A stretch of DNA of 64,000 bases from a virus: IMG/VR virus record IMGVR_UViG_3300045003_000166, positions 1 to 64,000 of that record. One strand, given 5' to 3'. The notes under the pieces were generated by a model. The model did no database searches and had not been told where the DNA came from. It saw only the letters and a list, made by a program, of their open reading frames with translations. A program made the position numbers and the translations under genes. This document shows positions 53,322-61,435 of this stretch, piece after piece. Position 1 is the stretch's first letter; each line of letters opens with the position of its first letter.

Positions 53322-53554
53322 CCATGCAACCGGTCGGCCGGGCGATGGCCACCACCGCGCCCGCCGCCCACACGGTGGAGCTGGTGCGGGCCGAGGACGG
53401 CGCGCTCGAGCTGCGGCACGTGGAGTGCCGCGGGTCGTGGGTGGTCCCGATCGACGTGCTGGCCGGCCCGGTGACGATGCTCGACGTCATCCACACCGTG
53501 ATCGACCACAAGTGCGGCGAGTCCCAGGCCGCCGCACTTCCCCGAGCGGCCTGA
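53318..53554 (+). CDS. small hypothetical protein
   Basis: 78 residues. ELVRAEDGALELRHVECRGS and VPIDVLAGPVTMLDVIHTVI form a short beta-helix unit. One cysteine pair is possible (HVEC, HKC). Family unknown. Confidence 0.5.
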   Translation: MTMQPVGRAMATTAPAAHTVELVRAEDGALELRHVECRGSWVVPIDVLAGPVTMLDVIHTVIDHKCGESQAAALPRAA

Positions 53555-53555
53555 C

Positions 53556-53831
53556 GTGGCCGAGCCGAGGCGTGTGCGCCGCATCGCAGTCCCTTGTGAA
53601 GCTGTGCAGTGGGACGGCCGGAACATCGCCGAGCTCGAGCTGTTCGCGGGCGAGAAGTTCACCCATGCCACCGACGTGGATCTGGGCGACGACGGCGCCG
53701 CGATCCTGGGCGGCCGGTACCACTCCTGGGTGCCGCTCTATCCTGGGGACTGGGTCCTCAAGGCGTCGGACGGTTCGCTGTCCAAGGTCGACGACGAGGA
53801 GCTCCAGTCTGGATTCGAGGCGGCTCCGTGA
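53556..53831 (+). CDS. PGDYG-like hypothetical protein
   Basis: 91 residues, GTG start. VPCEAVQWDGRNIAELELFA near the N-terminus and VPLYPGDWVLKASDGSLSKV near residue 65 match the phage PGDYG pattern (VPxGDWIIKGxxGE), with a terminal E-x-F. These small beta proteins are frequent in phages of all hosts. Function unknown. Confidence 0.65.
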   Translation: MAEPRRVRRIAVPCEAVQWDGRNIAELELFAGEKFTHATDVDLGDDGAAILGGRYHSWVPLYPGDWVLKASDGSLSKVDDEELQSGFEAAP

Positions 53832-54199
53832 GCTTCGACAACCAGACACCCAGGCCCAACGGCTGGCCCATGGACACCGGCGCGCCCGACGGCACCGGCA
53901 GCGCGCGCAACTACGTGAACCAGCCCAGCTCGCTGCGCTTCGACGTGCACCAGACCAACTCCCCCGGCCAGTTCCACGTTCGGTTGGGGGACAACACGGT
54001 GGGCTACGTCAACGAGTACCCGGACCCGCAACATGGCCGGCTGTACTCCGCCACCTTCCATCCGAAGGTGCTCGCGATGGCGACGCACCTGTCCCCTACC
54101 CGCAAGGGCTTCGTGTCGAAGGTCGACGCGGCCAACCACATCGCGGACAACTGCCGGGACATCGCCCAGATCGAGAACATCGGCGGTTGGAGGGCGTAG
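53828..54199 (+). CDS. hypothetical protein
   Basis: 123 residues from GTG 53828 overlapping the previous stop. VNQPSSLRFDVHQTNSPGQF and VGYVNEYPDPQHGRLYSATF, then AANHIADNCRDIAQIENIGG. No family recognised. Coupled to the exonuclease gene by a TAGTG overlap. Confidence 0.5.
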   Translation: MSFDNQTPRPNGWPMDTGAPDGTGSARNYVNQPSSLRFDVHQTNSPGQFHVRLGDNTVGYVNEYPDPQHGRLYSATFHPKVLAMATHLSPTRKGFVSKVDAANHIADNCRDIAQIENIGGWRA

Positions 54200-54849
54200 T
54201 GACAGACATCTACTACGACTGCGAGTTCGTCGAGGACGGCCGCACCATCGACCTCGTCTCGATCGGCATGGTGACCGACGACGAGCGCGAGTACTACGCC
54301 GTGTCGAGTGAGTTCGACATGAAGAGGTTCGCCGCAAACGACTGGCTGGTGGAGAACGTCTGGCCGTTGCTGCCGAAGATCCACGGCGACGCGCGCAACC
54401 ACATCCGGGCGCGCGGCTGGTTCGGCCGCCCGCGAGCGCGGCACAAGATCCTTAGTGATCTGTTCAACCCGTTCGCCGACGAGGTCAAGTACCGGGACAC
54501 GATCCGTGCCGAGGTCGGAGCGTTCATCGCGACCACGGACGACCCGCAGCTCTGGTCCTGGTATGGCGCCTATGACCACGTGGTGCTCTGCCAGCTCTTC
54601 GGCCGGATGATCCAGCTTCCCGACCGAGTCCCGATGTGGACCAACGACCTGCGCCAGGAGCAGGTCCGTCTCGGGGTTCCGGATGAGCAGATGCCGAAGC
54701 AGGCCGCGGGGCGTCACAACGCCCTGGCTGACGCGAAGTACCACCGCGAGATGGGCCGGTTCCTGCGCGAATACCGCAGGGACCTGACGTACGGCGGATT
54801 GATGCAGGCCGGTTACAGTGCCGCCGACGTCGAGGAACGGCCCAGATGA
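54199..54849 (+). CDS. RNase AS-like DEDD 3'-5' exonuclease
   Basis: 216 residues from GTG 54199. YYDCEFVEDGRTIDLVSIGM supplies DE, LWSWYGAYDHVVLCQLFGRM supplies the middle D, and RHNALADAKYHREMG supplies H and D: a DEDDh exonuclease. The opening D-C-E-F and D-L-V-S-I-G match actinobacterial RNase AS, which trims adenylate tails. A role in RNA turnover or small-RNA processing is inferred. Possibly relevant to the Ro/Y RNA locus. Confidence 0.75.
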   Translation: MTDIYYDCEFVEDGRTIDLVSIGMVTDDEREYYAVSSEFDMKRFAANDWLVENVWPLLPKIHGDARNHIRARGWFGRPRARHKILSDLFNPFADEVKYRDTIRAEVGAFIATTDDPQLWSWYGAYDHVVLCQLFGRMIQLPDRVPMWTNDLRQEQVRLGVPDEQMPKQAAGRHNALADAKYHREMGRFLREYRRDLTYGGLMQAGYSAADVEERPR

Positions 54850-55208
54850 CCGGTGCCTGGTGCGCACGGTTGCGCTGGTCGCCGGATGCGCTGCGGTCCG
54901 TGCTCGATGCTCTTCCCCCGGCACGGTGCCAGGCCAGGATGCTGGCGTGGCTGACCGAGGGCGGCAGCTCGGTGCCGTACCCGAGCGACCTCTACGCGTC
55001 GCGGCAGGGCGGCACGCTCACGGCCGAGATGCTGGATGCGCTGCTGGCGAAGGTCTACGAGAACGGCCGGCTGGGACCGAGCCAAGCGGAGCTCGACTAC
55101 TGGGTCGAGGAAGGGATGCGGCTGAGGGACAGGTACCTCGCCGCTGTTGAGCGGGAGCGACGGGTGCGGGAAGAGGAGGCAATCATCCATGGCCCAGTCC
55201 GGAAGTAA
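54846..55208 (+). CDS. hypothetical protein
   Basis: 120 residues. RLRWSPDALRSVLDALPPAR, WLTEGGSSVPYPSDLYASRQ, then a long charged helix (DYWVEEGMRLRDRYLAAVER). No family recognised. Overlaps both neighbours. Confidence 0.5.
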   Translation: MTGAWCARLRWSPDALRSVLDALPPARCQARMLAWLTEGGSSVPYPSDLYASRQGGTLTAEMLDALLAKVYENGRLGPSQAELDYWVEEGMRLRDRYLAAVERERRVREEEAIIHGPVRK

Positions 55209-55383
55209 GTCAGGGTCCGGTCACCGTGAGTCGCCCGGCCCGGATCACAGCAAGGCCCAGTGGCGATTCCTGTTCGCCACCCACAAACCGTTCGCGCGCA
55301 AGTGGGCGGAACAGGTAGTGGCCGAGCGCGGCAAGAAGACCGGTTACCGCTCGTTGCCGGAGCGGAAGGGCGTGCACAAGTGA
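55189..55383 (+). CDS. small basic hypothetical protein
   Basis: 64 residues from ATG 55189. After a G/S-rich start: QWRFLFATHKPFARKWAEQV, VAERGKKTGYRSLPERKG. The WRFLFATHKPFARKWA pattern is seen in small phage proteins sometimes linked to head or maturation functions. Uncertain. Overlaps the upstream gene by 20 bases. Confidence 0.5.
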   Translation: MAQSGSKSGSGHRESPGPDHSKAQWRFLFATHKPFARKWAEQVVAERGKKTGYRSLPERKGVHK

Positions 55384-55625
55384 CGCAGCTGGTCCAGCAC
55401 ACCGCGCCCAACCTGATGACCTGGTACTGGATCTTCTGGTTCACGATCGGGTTCGGCGTGCCCGAGGGGATCGCGCTCGCGACCAGGCACACCGAGTGGA
55501 CGCTGTCCTACCAGGTGTGGACATTGGAGGGCGCGTCCGGTTCGATCATGCAGTTCATCGTGGCGGCCTTTCTCGTCTGGCTGTTCCGCCACTTGGTGTT
55601 CCGGGACTGGAGGACGCTGCGGTGA
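55380..55625 (+). CDS. two-TM small membrane protein
   Basis: 81 residues from GTG 55380. Two hydrophobic stretches: LMTWYWIFWFTIGFGVPEGI and SIMQFIVAAFLVWLFRHLVF. Located before the terminase; could be an accessory lysis or exclusion protein. No specific family. Confidence 0.5.
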   Translation: MTQLVQHTAPNLMTWYWIFWFTIGFGVPEGIALATRHTEWTLSYQVWTLEGASGSIMQFIVAAFLVWLFRHLVFRDWRTLR

Positions 55626-55855
55626 GTGACGATATCCGGCCTCCGTTCCTTGCCGAGTCTGTGCACTTCGTCCACCGCGACGGCACGTGCCGAGCCGCGC
55701 TCGTGGCCAAGGTCTTCGGCACTGCGCATCGGCGTGCCTCAGTGTTCGTCCTCAATCCGGACTTCTACCACACAGAGTTCCAGGAGGCGGTCTTCAACCA
55801 GGACGGTATGGCCGGCACCTGGCACCACGTGGACACTGCGGTGCCGCAGCACTGA
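55622..55855 (+). CDS. small hypothetical protein
   Basis: 77 residues from GTG 55622 overlapping the previous stop. ESVHFVHRDGTCRAALVAKV, ASVFVLNPDFYHTEFQEAVF and TWHHVDTAVPQH. It resembles the 51183 protein in layout (H-x-x-x-C-RAA, V, LNP), so both may share a fold. Function unknown. Confidence 0.55.
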   Translation: MSDDIRPPFLAESVHFVHRDGTCRAALVAKVFGTAHRRASVFVLNPDFYHTEFQEAVFNQDGMAGTWHHVDTAVPQH

Positions 55856-55865
55856 TTATCAACGT

Positions 55866-57587
55866 GTGAGTACGAAGACCGTCCCCCGGCCCGGGTACCT
55901 GGATGGTGCCACCGCCGAGAACTTCAGCCTCGACGCGTACCTGTCCCGGTTCGACCCGCGCCTGCTCGCCTCCCCCGAAGGCCGGCGCGCCCTCACGCGC
56001 CTGGACCCGCTGCTGTGGGCGGTGGTCTACTTCCGCCACCACCTGGTGGGTGACGCCACCGGCGGCTACGTCGAACACCAGGAACCCGAGCTCGACTTCG
56101 ATCCGGACCCGGTGGTCCCGCCCTCGGCCGAGGTGGCGAAGCACGCCGCCAAGCAGTGGCTGGACAAGGTCACCTTCGCCGACCCGCACCTGGACTGGTG
56201 CCGCCAGGCCCGGCGCTGGATCAAGCGCTCCACCCGCCCCCGGCAGTACCGCGACGCCTACATCGCGCCCCGCGAGCTCGGCAAGAGCACCTGGTTCTTC
56301 CTCATCCTGCCGATGTGGGCGGCGGCCCACGGCCACAAGAAGTTCATCGCCGCCTTCTCCGACTCGTCCGGCCAGGCCGAGACCCACCTGCAGACCTTCA
56401 AGCACGAGCTCGAGACCAACGCCCTGCTGCGGCACGACTTCGAGGACCTGTGCACCGCGGCCGTCCGTAACCGCGGCGTGTCCATGCAGGACACCAAGGG
56501 CATGTACATCGCCAAGTCCGGCTTCGTCTTCTCCGCCAAGGGCATCGACACCAGCTCGCTGGGCCTGAAAGTCGGGAACCTGCGCCCGGACCTCCTGCTG
56601 CTCGACGACGTCGAGCCGGGTGAGGACAAGTACTCGGACTACCAGGCCGAAGGCCGGCTGAAGACGATCCAGGACGTCATCTTCCCGCTGTCCGAGTACG
56701 CCCGCGTGGTGATCGTCGGCACGGTGACGATGCCCGGCTCAATCATCCACCAGCTGGTCAAGAGCGTGACCGAGTCCGGCGAGGAGCCGGAGGCGTGGAT
56801 CGCCGAGCAGAACCTGCGCGTCCACTACTACCCGCCGATCATCACCCGGCCCGACGGCACCGAGCGCTCGATCTGGCCGGCCAAGTGGTCGCTCGCGTTC
56901 CTGAACGCCATCCGGCACACGCGCTCGTACCTGAAGAACTTCGCCAACTCCCCGCTGGGCGCCGACGGCGACTACTGGACGCTCGACGACTTCGAATACG
57001 GCGCCCTGCCCGGCTGTACGCGCGTTCTGCTGTCCGTCGACCCGGCGGTGACCACGGCGAAGAAGTCGGACTACACCGGGATCGCGGTGGTCGCCTGGCA
57101 GCCTCCCCCGCTGCGGGGCGAGTCCGTGCCGCAGGACGACGTCGAGGCGGTGCGCCGGCAGATCGTCGGGCGCCTGGGCCTGTGCGAGGTCAGGCACGCC
57201 GAGCAGGTAAAGCTCACCGGCTCGGCGCTGCGGGCCAAGATCCTGAAGCTGCTCGAGCAGTACCCGGAGATCGGCCTGGTGATCGTCGAAGACAACCAGG
57301 GTAAGGACCTGTGGCTCGACATCCTGCACCACCTGCCGGTCAAACTGCAGTGCTTCGAGCAGAGCGTGAAGAAGGAGGTGCGCGCGGCCGAGCTGCTCGC
57401 CCACTACCAACGCGGCCGGGTCAAGCACATCAGGAGGCTCGGCGCGCTGGAGGAGCAGATGGTGGCGTTCCCGAAGGGGAGCCACGACGACATGGTCGAC
57501 GCCGTCGGCTCGGCGGTCTGCCGGTTCCTGAAAAGGCAAGACCCTGCGACGCGCAAGCCGCAGGGCCGGTCTGTCGTCTATGCCTGA
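55866..57587 (+). CDS. terL: terminase large subunit
   Basis: 573 residues from GTG 55866. ATPase: IAPRELGKSTWFF (Walker A variant), LLLLDDVEPGED (Walker B), then VGTVTMPGS. Nuclease: LLSVDPAVTTAKKSDYTG with the first catalytic Asp, VIVEDNQGKD, and SHDDMVDAVG with the last acidic pair. Packages DNA into the prohead through the portal at 59318. Its 3' end overlaps the convergent gene by ten bases. Confidence 0.93.
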   Translation: MSTKTVPRPGYLDGATAENFSLDAYLSRFDPRLLASPEGRRALTRLDPLLWAVVYFRHHLVGDATGGYVEHQEPELDFDPDPVVPPSAEVAKHAAKQWLDKVTFADPHLDWCRQARRWIKRSTRPRQYRDAYIAPRELGKSTWFFLILPMWAAAHGHKKFIAAFSDSSGQAETHLQTFKHELETNALLRHDFEDLCTAAVRNRGVSMQDTKGMYIAKSGFVFSAKGIDTSSLGLKVGNLRPDLLLLDDVEPGEDKYSDYQAEGRLKTIQDVIFPLSEYARVVIVGTVTMPGSIIHQLVKSVTESGEEPEAWIAEQNLRVHYYPPIITRPDGTERSIWPAKWSLAFLNAIRHTRSYLKNFANSPLGADGDYWTLDDFEYGALPGCTRVLLSVDPAVTTAKKSDYTGIAVVAWQPPPLRGESVPQDDVEAVRRQIVGRLGLCEVRHAEQVKLTGSALRAKILKLLEQYPEIGLVIVEDNQGKDLWLDILHHLPVKLQCFEQSVKKEVRAAELLAHYQRGRVKHIRRLGALEEQMVAFPKGSHDDMVDAVGSAVCRFLKRQDPATRKPQGRSVVYA

Positions 57588-57850
57588 TGCGGGATGAATG
57601 GAATGACGGGAGCGGGCAACGTGGCCGGGTCGACGTGCTCGGTCGGTTCGTCTGGCGGGGTGAGGATCTTCGTTCCCGGCTCGTGCAGCGGCATTGGACC
57701 GTCGTCGGGGTTCGGTGCCTTTTCGCACTCGGTGCTCGTGGTTCCGGCGATGCCGTAGTTGGTCCATACGTCCTCGGCCGTGTTCCGGCGCAGGATCCGT
57801 TTGCAGTGCTTGCATGTGGTCAGTTGCGGGAACTTCTCCGGCTCGGTCAT
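57578..57850 (-). CDS. zinc-ribbon hypothetical protein
   Basis: 90 residues from ATG 57850. FPQLTTCKHCKRILRRNTAE, STECEKAPNPDD, then a proline-rich end. One CxxC and a later cysteine. Last gene of the short leftward operon inserted between terminase and portal. Confidence 0.55.
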   Translation of the reverse strand: MTEPEKFPQLTTCKHCKRILRRNTAEDVWTNYGIAGTTSTECEKAPNPDDGPMPLHEPGTKILTPPDEPTEHVDPATLPAPVIPFIPHQA

Positions 57851-58227
57851 CGTGCCTCCTTGCGTCGGACGATCTTGATAACTGGCGGGGTCCACAGCGG
57901 AGCGTGCTTGCACTTCTCCCGGCCCTTGTCGCACTCCGTCAGGTGGTCCTCGCGCAGCACCTCCACCCAGGTGTGGAACGCGGCCCAGGCCGTCTTGTGC
58001 GTGCCGAAGACCTGCCAGGTGTCCTCGGAGTCGTAGTCGTTCGCGACGATGACGAACGGATGCTCGTGCTCGCCCATCGGGATCAGGCGGTGGAGCTCGA
58101 CGAATCGGGCGTACTCATCCGGGATCGCGTACTCGGCCTCGATCCGGTGCGTCGCCTCGCTGGCGAGCAGGCTGGCGACGCCCGGATCGACTGGTGCTTC
58201 GGTTTCGGGGTACTCGGCGACGATCAT
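57847..58227 (-). CDS. hypothetical protein
   Basis: 126 residues from ATG 58227. EATHRIEAEYAIPDEYARFV, HPFVIVANDYDSEDTWQVFG, HTWVEVLREDHLTECDKGRE. Mixed fold, no family recognised. Coupled to the genes on both sides. Confidence 0.5.
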   Translation of the reverse strand: MIVAEYPETEAPVDPGVASLLASEATHRIEAEYAIPDEYARFVELHRLIPMGEHEHPFVIVANDYDSEDTWQVFGTHKTAWAAFHTWVEVLREDHLTECDKGREKCKHAPLWTPPVIKIVRRKEAR

Positions 58228-58535
58228 GAGGCGACCCATTCCGACGTGCAGATGCTGCACAAGGACGTGTAGTTCGGGTTGTCGGCGAGTTTGGCGGGAG
58301 GCAGTCCGCAATGGCGGTCGTGGACCATGTCGAGTGTCCATGCCAGGCAGTCGTGCCGGTAAAGATCACCGCTCACCCACGACCACACGCGTCCGAAGCG
58401 ATCGACGACGTCGGGGTGTTCAGCGCGCTCCACTTCAGCCAGGGCAGCGCGTGCAGTCTGCCACTCGCGCACGAGCAGACTTGCAGGTCCGTCTTGCGTG
58501 GTTTTTGTCTCGATCTCAGTGAAAGCGGCAATCAT
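58224..58535 (-). CDS. hypothetical protein
   Basis: 103 residues from ATG 58535. ARAALAEVERAEHPDVVDRF, GRVWSWVSGDLYRHDCLAWT, and SLCSICTSEW near the end (CxxC). The W-x-W..DxxxHDxLAW segment resembles small Streptomyces phage proteins of unknown function. Coupled to both neighbours. Confidence 0.5.
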   Translation of the reverse strand: MIAAFTEIETKTTQDGPASLLVREWQTARAALAEVERAEHPDVVDRFGRVWSWVSGDLYRHDCLAWTLDMVHDRHCGLPPAKLADNPNYTSLCSICTSEWVAS

Positions 58536-58855
58536 GCGGCGACCTCTTCCGGGATGAACTCGTGCGCGAACCCGTCGGTGTCCTTGTGCCGCTTCAACAG
58601 CCACGCGATGTCACGGTCCGGCTCGCGCCGCCAGGGCCGCGTCTGCTCACGCATCCAGTCGTGCCAGTGCACCTTCGGCGCCTTCGGGGCACGACTGCCG
58701 GTGGCCTTGTACATGGGCAGAATCGTGACCGTGTGGAGCGGCTCGAGCTGCCAGTCCTTGCCCCAGCCGCGGCCGGGCAGGCGGAACTGGTCGACGATCT
58801 CCTTCGGCAGTTCTTCCTGTCCGCGGATCTGACCGCTCCAGTCCAGCGTTGCCAT
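58532..58855 (-). CDS. hypothetical protein
   Basis: 107 residues from ATG 58855 with GGGGAGAG upstream. EIVDQFRLPGRGWGKDWQLE, LHTVTILPMYKATGSRAPKA, WMREQTRPWRREPDRD. First gene after the promoter at 58892-58921. Family unknown. Confidence 0.5.
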   Translation of the reverse strand: MATLDWSGQIRGQEELPKEIVDQFRLPGRGWGKDWQLEPLHTVTILPMYKATGSRAPKAPKVHWHDWMREQTRPWRREPDRDIAWLLKRHKDTDGFAHEFIPEEVAA

Positions 58856-58891
58856 CGTCTCTCCCCTGTCCGGTTCCCTGCCGACACCTCC

Positions 58892-58921
58892 ATTGTCCTG
58901 CGCGATGTGACTATATGTCAA
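58892..58921 (-). promoter_or_regulatory. phage promoter/operator
   Basis: Leftward TTGACATATAGTCAC at 58907-58921 (one base from the common form), 18-base spacer, -10 GACAAT at 58892-58897. Confidence 0.75.
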
Positions 58922-58940
58922 GACAGAACCCGTAAATAAA

Positions 58941-58978
58941 GGCCGCCCGCGGACTGGGGGGATAGTCCACGGGCGGCC
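58941..58978 (-). terminator. rho-independent terminator after tRNA-Ile
   Basis: GGCCGCCCGCGGACT and AGTCCACGGGCGGCC pair over 15 bases with one C-A mismatch and an 8-base loop. Reading leftward, TTTATTTACGG follows the stem, giving a T-rich tail. It should stop the leftward tRNA transcript before the next operon's promoter. Confidence 0.75.
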
Positions 58979-59082
58979 CGGCTCGGCACCCGACAGGCGC
59001 TCGGGGGTTCGCCTGTGCAACAACGGGCGCCGGTTACGCGCTCGACGCCGCAGCGTTGCCAAATACCGACGGCGGAGCGCGG

Positions 59083-59156
59083 TCCCGGGAACAGGATTTG
59101 AACCTGTGACCAGGGCTTGATAAGAGCCCCGCTCTACCTGGCTGAGCTACCCCGGG
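59083..59156 (-). tRNA. tRNA-Ile (anticodon TAT)
   Basis: Complete 74-nt cloverleaf: acceptor CCCGGGG/TCCCGGG, D stem GCTC/GAGC, anticodon arm GGGCT-CTTATCA-AGCCC, T arm ACAGG-TTCAAAT-CCTGT, A73. The anticodon reads TAT, which would decode ATA, a rare codon in a GC-rich host. C at position 37 is unusual. CCA is not encoded. Driven by the promoter at 59202-59231. Confidence 0.8.
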
Positions 59157-59201
59157 TGGGAGAGGCCGGGCCGTCCTAGTCCCGGTCCGGCCTCTGCGTC
59201 C

Positions 59202-59231
59202 ATGATGCGCAGACACGTGACTATCTGTCAA
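59202..59231 (-). promoter_or_regulatory. phage promoter/operator of tRNA-Ile
   Basis: Leftward TTGACAGATAGTCAC at 59217-59231, 18-base spacer, -10 CATCAT at 59202-59207. Confidence 0.7.
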
Positions 59232-59317
59232 CCCGTCCGCGAAACCGGTCCTTATCGCCAGAAGGCGTAGGGGTCGCTACCCTTGGACAAGTAGTTGATA
59301 TTCAAGGGAGGACGTGC

Positions 59318-60994
59318 GTGGCCAAGGGGCAGCAGCGAGCCGCCAACCCCGACCTGATGGTGGGGTTGCAGCAGCTCGCCAACGGGCTGCCCGACTACCA
59401 CCGCGCAGAGATGTACTACGAGTGCACCATGCCGGAGTTTTTCGCCAGCATCCGGCTGCGGCGCGCGCTCGAGCGCACCGGTGTCTCCTTCCGCTTCAAC
59501 CTCGCCTCCACCCCGGTCGATGTCATGGCGGACCGGCTGGAGATCGCCTCCCTCACCTGCCCCCAGGATGAGCAGGCCGACAACGCGCTGCAGGCGATCT
59601 GGCAGCACAACCTCATGGACCTGACGGCCGCGTCGATGCACCTGCGGGCCGGCGAATTCGGCGACGCCTACGCGATCGTCTGGCCGTCCGCCCCCGAGCC
59701 GGACGAGGACGACGAAGGCGACGACGCCGGGAACGGGGCCAACGACGCCGCGATCGAGCAGTCCCGCCGCGCGCTCTCCCAGCGCGGCAGCTCGGCGTTC
59801 GCCACACGCGGCGTGCACCAGGTGCCGGACGACGTGGACACCGACGTCGACATCTTCTACAACTCAGCGAAGACGACCCGGATCATCTACGACGCCGACA
59901 ACCCGCGGGTGAAGCGGTTCGCGATCAAGAAGTGGACCGAGCCCGCCCCCCTGGGTTCGAAGGCGAAGCCGCAGACCCGGGTCAACCTCTACTACCGCGG
60001 CCGGATCGAGAAGTACATCTCGGCGCCCAACTCGAAGGGCAACCAGCTCAAGGACTGGCTGCGCTACGAGGACCCGGAGGACGGCGGCTGGCCGATCGAG
60101 AACCCGTTCGGCGAAATCCCGGTATTCCACTTCCGCACCGAGATGCCGTACGGGTCGCCCGAGCACCGCGGCGCGTACGGGCCGCAGGACGCCATCAACA
60201 AGCTGATGATCACGCAGATGGCGACCATCGACTACCACGGCTTCCCGCAGCGCTACGTGATCGCCGACCCGGGCAACATGAGCGACGAGCTCGCCGACTT
60301 CGACACCGACGACGACATCAACCGCTTCGAGGACACCGGCCACGACTCCACCCTGCGCTCCGGCCCGGGTGAAGTCTGGTGGCTCAACGGCGTGCGCCAG
60401 GCCGGCCAGTTCAACCCGCCCAACCCCGAGGTGTTCCTGCAGCCGCTGGACACCTACACCCGGATGATGGCGCAGATCACTCGCACGCCGCTGCACTACT
60501 TCGATCCCCAGGTCTACAGCCGGTACGCGCCGTCCGGCGAGTCGATCCGGGCGAGCGAGGTGCCGCTGCTGAAGAAGGTGCGCAAGCGCCAGATCGCGTA
60601 CGGATCGGCGTGGCTGGAAATCTTCCGCTTCGCCCTGAAGGTGGCCGGCATCACCACCGACCCGGCGCTGGATCTGCGCTGGGTACCGGCGGCCACGATC
60701 GACGACCAGGTCGGCTGGGCGATGATCATGCAGAAGCAGCAGGCCGGCGTCCCCGTCCGGCAGACGCTGCTGGAAGCCGGCTACGACCCGGACATGGTGG
60801 ACTCCTGGCTGGTGAACGGCGAAGGCCTCGAGCAGCGGGTGAACCTCCTGTCCAAGATCGCCACCGCCGCCCAGGCGCTGGGTACCGCGACCGGGTTCGG
60901 CGTGCTCGAGCCGACCGACGTCAACAAGGTGATCATGAGCGTGCTCGAGCTTGACGACAAGACACAACCCGAACTCACCGTGGGGACGGCGTGA
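59318..60994 (+). CDS. portal protein
   Basis: 558 residues, GTG start with GGGAGGA upstream. Pattern of SPP1-type portals: N-terminal VGLQQLANGLPDYHRAEMYY, a stem region PVFHFRTEMPYGSPEHRGAY followed by DAINKLMITQMATIDYHGFP, then TRMMAQITRTPLHYFDP and SGESIRASEVPLLKKVRKRQ. The dodecameric portal is the DNA channel and terminase docking site. Its stop overlaps the next start. Confidence 0.93.
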   Translation: MAKGQQRAANPDLMVGLQQLANGLPDYHRAEMYYECTMPEFFASIRLRRALERTGVSFRFNLASTPVDVMADRLEIASLTCPQDEQADNALQAIWQHNLMDLTAASMHLRAGEFGDAYAIVWPSAPEPDEDDEGDDAGNGANDAAIEQSRRALSQRGSSAFATRGVHQVPDDVDTDVDIFYNSAKTTRIIYDADNPRVKRFAIKKWTEPAPLGSKAKPQTRVNLYYRGRIEKYISAPNSKGNQLKDWLRYEDPEDGGWPIENPFGEIPVFHFRTEMPYGSPEHRGAYGPQDAINKLMITQMATIDYHGFPQRYVIADPGNMSDELADFDTDDDINRFEDTGHDSTLRSGPGEVWWLNGVRQAGQFNPPNPEVFLQPLDTYTRMMAQITRTPLHYFDPQVYSRYAPSGESIRASEVPLLKKVRKRQIAYGSAWLEIFRFALKVAGITTDPALDLRWVPAATIDDQVGWAMIMQKQQAGVPVRQTLLEAGYDPDMVDSWLVNGEGLEQRVNLLSKIATAAQALGTATGFGVLEPTDVNKVIMSVLELDDKTQPELTVGTA

Positions 60995-61206
60995 TGGCAG
61001 GCAAGAAGGCCGCGGCGAAGAAGGTGCCCGCGAAGAAGACCGCCGTCCCGGCGAACATCGCCAAGGGCGCTCGGGTGAAAGACCCGAAGGGCAAGACCGG
61101 TGTCGTCACCTCGGTCACCGGCCAGATCGCGAAGGTGAAGCACGACGACGGCACCACCGACACCCACCCGCTCGGCGCTCTGTCCCCCGCCACCCGCGAC
61201 AAGTAA
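60994..61206 (+). CDS. small basic KOW/SH3-like protein
   Basis: 70 residues from ATG 60994 overlapping the portal stop. Lysine/alanine-rich arm (GKKAAAKKVPAKKTAVPA) and a barrel IAKGARVKDPKGKTGVVTSV, TGQIAKVKHDDG. Similar barrels occur at 17537 and 49942. Position suggests a head-associated or DNA-binding role. Confidence 0.6.
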   Translation: MAGKKAAAKKVPAKKTAVPANIAKGARVKDPKGKTGVVTSVTGQIAKVKHDDGTTDTHPLGALSPATRDK

Positions 61207-61216
61207 GGACACGGAC

Positions 61217-61435
61217 ATGACGATGAGCAAGCCCGCCCGGGCGACGGTGAAGCCGACCGCGCACGGGTACCCGGCCGTGAAGAAGGCACGCGCCGTACCC
61301 GCCATGCGCACCGACGCGCTCGGCCGGGCGAAGGCGAAGGCCCCGATGGGTGGTTCGCCCGCCGACCACGTGGTCGCCCCGCCGATCGCCGCGCGCACCG
61401 TGGACAGCAAGACCATGGGCAAGCGCCTGAAGTGA
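61217..61435 (+). CDS. small basic hypothetical protein
   Basis: 72 residues, basic and alanine/proline-rich, probably disordered (KPTAHGYPAVKKARAVPAMR). Overlaps the MuF gene by four bases. No family recognised. Confidence 0.5.
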   Translation: MTMSKPARATVKPTAHGYPAVKKARAVPAMRTDALGRAKAKAPMGGSPADHVVAPPIAARTVDSKTMGKRLK

